Source: Rhynchopus sp. YZ270_cl-10
Lineage: Eukaryota; Euglenozoa; Diplonemea; Diplonemida; Diplonemidae
Length of the DNA stretch: 64,000 bases
Assembly: GCA_964035575.1 (NCBI GenBank)
Contig: OZ037899.1
Span: 62,001 to 126,000, forward strand
Reading direction: 5' to 3'
The notes under the pieces are model-generated. The model had not been told where the DNA came from and did not search any database. It saw only the letters and a program-made list of their open reading frames with translations. A program made the position numbers and the translations under genes. Of this stretch, positions 60,290-64,000 are shown in pieces. The number at the start of each line of letters is the position of its first letter. The first letter of the stretch is position 1.

Positions 60290-61390
60290 AATCCTTAAGG
60301 AAAAGTGAATTATGGATTGCTAAGGATTTCCCAGCCATTCCATTCTGTGCTGGTGTTTCAGAAAAGTGCACTTTTTCGTTTCGAACCAAAAAAGTGCACT
60401 TTTCTGAATCACCAGCACAGAATGGAATGGCTGGGGAATCCTTAAGGATCCATAATTCACTTTTCCTTAAGGATTTGTTAGGGGAAAAGTGAATTATGGA
60501 TTGCTAAGGATTCCCCAGCTATTCCATTCTGTGCTGGTGTTTCAGAAAAGTGCACTTTTTGGTTCGTAACGAAAAAGTGCACTTTTTTGAAACACCAGCA
60601 CAGAATGGAATGGCTGGGGAATCCTTAAGGATCCATAATTCACTTTTCCTTAAGGATTTGTTAGGGGAAAAGTGAATTATGGATTGCTAAGGATTCCCCA
60701 GCTATTCCATTCTGTGCTGGTGTTTCAGAAAAGTGCACTTTTTGGTTCGTAACGAAAAAGTGCACTTTTTTGAAACACCAGCACAGAATGGAATGGCTGG
60801 GGAATCCTTAAGGATCCATAATTCACTTTTCCTTAAGGATTTGTTAGGGGAAAAGTGAATTATGGATTGCTAAGGATTCCCCAGCTATTCCATTCTGTGC
60901 TGGTGTTTCAGAAAAGTGCACTTTTTGGTTCGTAACGAAAAAGTGTACTTTTTTGAAACACCAGCACAGAATGGAATGGCTGCGGAATCCTGAGCAATCC
61001 ATAATTCACTTTTCCTTAAGGATTTGTTAGGGGAAAAGTGAATTATGGATTGCTAAGGATTCCCCAGCTATTCCATTCTGTGCTGGTGTTTCAGAAAAGT
61101 GCACTTTTTGGTTCGTAACGAAAAAGTGCACTTTTTTGAAACACCAGCACAGAATGGAATGGCTGGGGAATCCTTAAGGATCCATAATTCACTTTTCCTT
61201 AAGGATTTGTTAGGGGAAAAGTGAATTATGGATTGCTAAGGATTCCCCAGCTATTCCATTCTGTGCTGGTGTTTCAGAAAAGTGCACTTTTTGGTTCGTA
61301 ACGAAAAAGTGTACTTTTTTGAAACACCAGCACAGAATGGAATGGCTGCGGAATCCTGAGCAATCCATAATTCACTTTTCCTTAAGGATT
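60290..61390. repeat. 182-bp palindromic tandem array inside element 2
   Basis: AAGGATTTGTTAGGGGAAAA recurs near 60469, 60651, 60834, 61017 and 61199. Each unit is an inverted repeat with AAAAGTGCAC near its centre. The arms carry CCATTCTGTGCTGG where element 1 has CCAGAATGTGCTTG. Confidence 0.92.
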
Positions 61391-61819
61391 TGTTAGGAGA
61401 GGAAAAAAAACTCCTGACCCGGGTATTGAATTTCGGATCATTTTCTCAGTCAAAATGCCAGCACAGAATGGAAACGAAAAGCCAGTACAGAATGGAAATC
61501 AAAAATTTTCTGAAAAACCAGCACAGAATGGAAACGAAAAGCCAGCACAGAATGGAACACGGCTATTAGGCTCCGGCTATTCCATTCTGTGCTGGTTTTT
61601 CGTTTCCATTCTGTGCTGGTTTTTTTGGGCCCATTCTGTGCCAAATTTTGCGGGCCTGTACTGGAGGATGGCCATGATTCTCGCTTAGGGTGCGAGAGGT
61701 CCGGGGTTCAATTCCCCGCCGAGCCCTTGTCTTTTTGGATTTTCATTTTTATTTTTTCGTTTGAAATTCCGTGTTGCTTGCACAAAAGTACCCTTTTTGG
61801 ATTGTGCCTAAGTATCACC

Positions 61820-61891
61820 TCCCCTTTAGTACAGTGGTTAGTATACCTGGCTTTCACCCAGGCGACCCGGGTTCAAACCCCGGAGGGGGAA
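61820..61891 (+). tRNA. tRNA-Glu(UUC), unit C
   Basis: Unit C copy of 2996-3067. Confidence 0.96.
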
Positions 61892-62019
61892 TCCTTTTTG
61901 ATTGCTTTCAAATTTCGGAGCTGTTTTTTTTGATATTTTCGCATTTCTGAATTTTCAATTTGGCAAAGTTTTGTGACAAAAGGAGGAAATCTAAAAATAT
62001 TTTGGAATGAACAAAAAGT

Positions 62020-62090
62020 ACTCGCGGCGGGGATCGAACCCGCAACCTCCGGCGTCGGGAACCGACGCGCTTCCATTGCGCCACGCGAGC
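62020..62090 (-). tRNA. tRNA-Arg(CCG), C33, unit C
   Basis: Unit C copy of 3196-3266. Confidence 0.85.
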
Positions 62091-63218
62091 TTATCTTGTT
62101 TCCCAAGATCTCAGATTATGGAGAAGGTTTGGCAATGTCTAAAAAAGTTCAAAAAGTGATAAAACAGCCAGTGTCCCTTGGTGCATGACTGGTTGTACTG
62201 TGGTGGACCCGTGCACTTTCCATACAGTCCTATGCCAGAAAACCCACACACAATGGGTTTGCGGGTTTTCTACATCCACTGTACCTGTGCATAAGATAAC
62301 CCATCGTGAAACTCCCTTGTGCACCCGACATACCACCCCTGGCCATATTGGTCAGGCATATTAGTAAGGGTACCTGGTCAGATCTGACCAGACACCTGGT
62401 CACAGTGACTGGGCACAGTAGGAACCACAGCTGAAATGGGTGGGGGCTTAAAGCCGTGTTCCAGCATGTGGTTCCTCTTTAGGTCCCAGCATGTAGTACA
62501 CCCGACATACCACAGCCCAGGCCATATTGGTAAGGCATATTAGTAGGGGCACCTGGTCACAGTGACTAGGGGGATTCCTAATCGGGCGCACAGGGGGATT
62601 CCTAATCGGGCGCACAGGGGGTCCCTAATCGGGCGCACAGGGGGGTCGGCCCGCAAACCTGATGATCATATTACCTCTGACCAGCGCACCGGCCATACTG
62701 ACTTACATGTTTATTTACTGGGAATTTTGTGAAGAAATAAACATGTAAGTCAGGTTGGGTTTATGAACATGTCGTAGTCCCAACCTGACTTACATGGTTA
62801 TGAAAAACCTGACTTACATGGTTATTAACCCAGGGAATTTTGTGAACAAATAAACATGTAAGTCAGGTTTTTCATAAACACGTAAGTTAACCCAAAAACA
62901 TGTGGCCACCAGAGCGGCCATACTGACTTACATGTTTATGAACTGGGATTTTTGTGAACAAATAAACATGCAAGTCAGTATGGGTTTATAAACATGTGAG
63001 TCAAATTTTTTTTCGATTGTGACGGAAGTTGTGACTGAACTGACTTACTATGTCGAGCAAAAACCCGCATCAGACAAAAAAATTCTTTCTCCACTAAGAA
63101 TCCTTACACAAGAAAGAGTACATATCATTTCCACTTTTTCGTTTTGAACGAGTTTGTGACCGACCTGAAACTGTCCGAAACCATATTGTTTTGCTTTTTC
63201 CAATCGCAAAAAGAGAGT
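62091..63218. repeat. Foldback and short-repeat block, unit C
   Basis: Unit C copy of the block at 33385-34512, with the same repeat numbers as unit B. Confidence 0.7.
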
Positions 63219-63288
63219 GCGTAATCCGGGAATCGAACCCGGGCCGACCCCGTGGCGGGGGGCCATTCTACCACTAGACCAATTACGC
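63219..63288 (-). tRNA. tRNA-Gly(GCC), C33, unit C
   Basis: Unit C copy of 4397-4466. Confidence 0.94.
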
Positions 63289-63404
63289 TACGATATTAGT
63301 CGAAATTGTGCTCGAGTTGCCGCTCGTTGCATAGTTGAAAAATATTTCACAATGTCCCGGGAAATAAAACCCTTTCTGAGATCCCAATAAGTGGGAGTAT
63401 TCAA

Positions 63405-63476
63405 GCGGTTATGGTTTAGTGGTTAGAACACCCGTTTGTGGCACGGGAGACCCGAGTTCAATTCTCGGTAACCGCT
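63405..63476 (+). tRNA. tRNA-His(GUG), unit C
   Basis: Unit C copy of 4583-4654. Confidence 0.97.
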
Positions 63477-63563
63477 TTTTTAGCTGTACAATCAACCATT
63501 TTCATTTTTTCCAACTCCAAAAATATGCAGGCCACATAAAAAATACTATTGCCTAAAGACATG

Positions 63564-63635
63564 GACCGTGTGGCTCAATGGAAGAGCGCCTGACCACGGA
63601 TCAGGCGGTTGCAGGTTCGAGTCCTGCCACGGTTG
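63564..63635 (+). tRNA. tRNA-Arg(ACG), C33, unit C
   Basis: Unit C copy of 4742-4813. Confidence 0.94.
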
Positions 63636-63724
63636 CTTCTTTTTTTAAACAATTTGAACAATTTCAAATTATTTTCATTTTGAAATCGCCCCCCACAAGG
63701 AAAACACTTTGCATGAAAGTAACA

Positions 63725-63796
63725 GCACTTATGGTATAACGGTTAGTATTCTCGCCTTCCAAGCGAGCGGCCCGGGTTCGACTCCCGGTAAGTGCA
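63725..63796 (+). tRNA. tRNA-Gly(UCC), unit C
   Basis: Unit C copy of 4903-4974. The window ends about 200 bp later in the spacer before tRNA-Arg(UCG). Confidence 0.97.
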
Positions 63797-64000
63797 GTTC
63801 TTTTTTTTAGGGGGAAGCAAAATTTTCATGTTCAGAAAATATTTCTGAAATGTCGACTTTTCAAAGAATTTCCAGTTTTCAAGTTTTCCCCAAAAATTTT
63901 TCAACTTTCTTACGGGTGGGTTGACTACCAAAAAATCCAAAATCCCTGGGTTACCCCCCTTCCCACTGGACCCAATGTTTTTATCTGTTGTCACTGTAAT

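Larger units (their letters stand above)
59527..61673. mobile_element. Foldback element 2 inserted in tRNA-Pro(AGG)
   Basis: The element is 2147 bp. Its ends are GGCGACTCACCAGTACAG and, on the other strand, GGCCATCCTCCAGTACAG. It is flanked by ATGATTCT (59519-59526, 61674-61681). Its modules match element 1 in reverse order: an AT-rich segment (59595-59755), a C-rich repeat (59755-60065), an inverted pair of tRNA-like modules (60079-60271), a 182-bp palindromic array (about 60290-61390) and a CAGCACAGAATGG-word end. No protein gene. Confidence 0.9.
59500..61726 (+). pseudogene. tRNA-Pro(AGG) interrupted by a 2.15-kb element
   Basis: The 5' part (59500-59526) and 3' part (61674-61726) match the intact genes at 2831-2902 and 32949-33020. 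The 8 duplicated bases ATGATTCT fall between the D arm and the anticodon stem. As in tRNA-Leu(UAG) of unit A, the insertion separates the A and B boxes. Confidence 0.96.
56670..64000. repeat. Unit C of the tandem RNA-gene macro-repeat, truncated by the window
   Basis: This third copy follows unit B directly. Only its first 7.3 kb is present. It shares small variants with unit B rather than unit A, for example three instead of two copies of a short repeat containing TCGGGCGCACAGGGG near 62580-62645. It carries a private 2147-bp element insertion in tRNA-Pro(AGG). Confidence 0.95.

Overview
Organism. The window is nuclear DNA of a diplonemid (Euglenozoa) or a very close relative. The strongest evidence is a set of minus-strand spliced-leader (SL) RNA genes. 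Their exon begins AACCAACGAT, carries ACAGTTTCTGTACTTCATTG, and meets the splice donor GTATGG, which is the form known from Diplonema and related to the kinetoplastid SL. An 11-nt intron in tRNA-Tyr, as in trypanosomes, fits the same placement. I see no credible protein-coding gene. The short open frames are shadows of tRNA genes or of satellite DNA.

Layout. The window holds about two and a quarter tandem copies of one very large RNA-gene unit. Unit A covers 1-30118, unit B 30119-56669, and unit C 56670 to the end (truncated). Unit A carries 48 tRNA genes, one of them split by an insertion. They represent 45 anticodon species, lacking only Leu(UAA) from the usual eukaryotic set. Unit A also has four 5S rRNA genes, U1, U2, U4, U5 and U6 snRNA genes, SRP (7SL) RNA, six SL RNA genes and two diverged copies of an unassigned Pol III RNA. 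tRNA genes fill the left part (1-11.8 kb) and the right end (26.8-30 kb). The 5S, snRNA, SRP and SL genes lie at 11.8-18.7 kb. Satellite DNA fills 18.7-26 kb, including a 401-bp tandem array.

Unit B differs by a rearrangement. The segment matching 11.7-16.04 kb (tRNA-Cys, two 5S genes, U1, U5, U4, U2, one unassigned RNA, one SL gene) is replaced by about 9.4 copies of the 401-bp satellite. The SL/U6 cluster was then reshuffled by unequal exchange between SL genes.

Promoters. Two upstream elements sit at fixed distances. A GCTTCCC element lies 47-48 nt upstream of U2, U4, U5 and five SL genes. A 36-bp element with an ACAAGAC/GTCTTGT core ends exactly 23 nt before U6, SRP RNA and both copies of the unassigned RNA. 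Nearly all small RNA genes end at T5-T9.

Mobile DNA. Two related foldback elements of 2.1-2.8 kb interrupt tRNA genes: Leu(UAG) in unit A and Pro(AGG) in unit C. Each is flanked by an 8-bp target duplication, and the matching gene in another unit is an intact empty site. Each carries a 182-183-bp palindromic tandem array, an inverted pair of tRNA-like A/B-box modules and a G-rich repeat. I consider this family the best candidate for an undescribed system here. The split U2 gene, the unusual U1 5' end and C33 in ten tRNA species are the other notable points.
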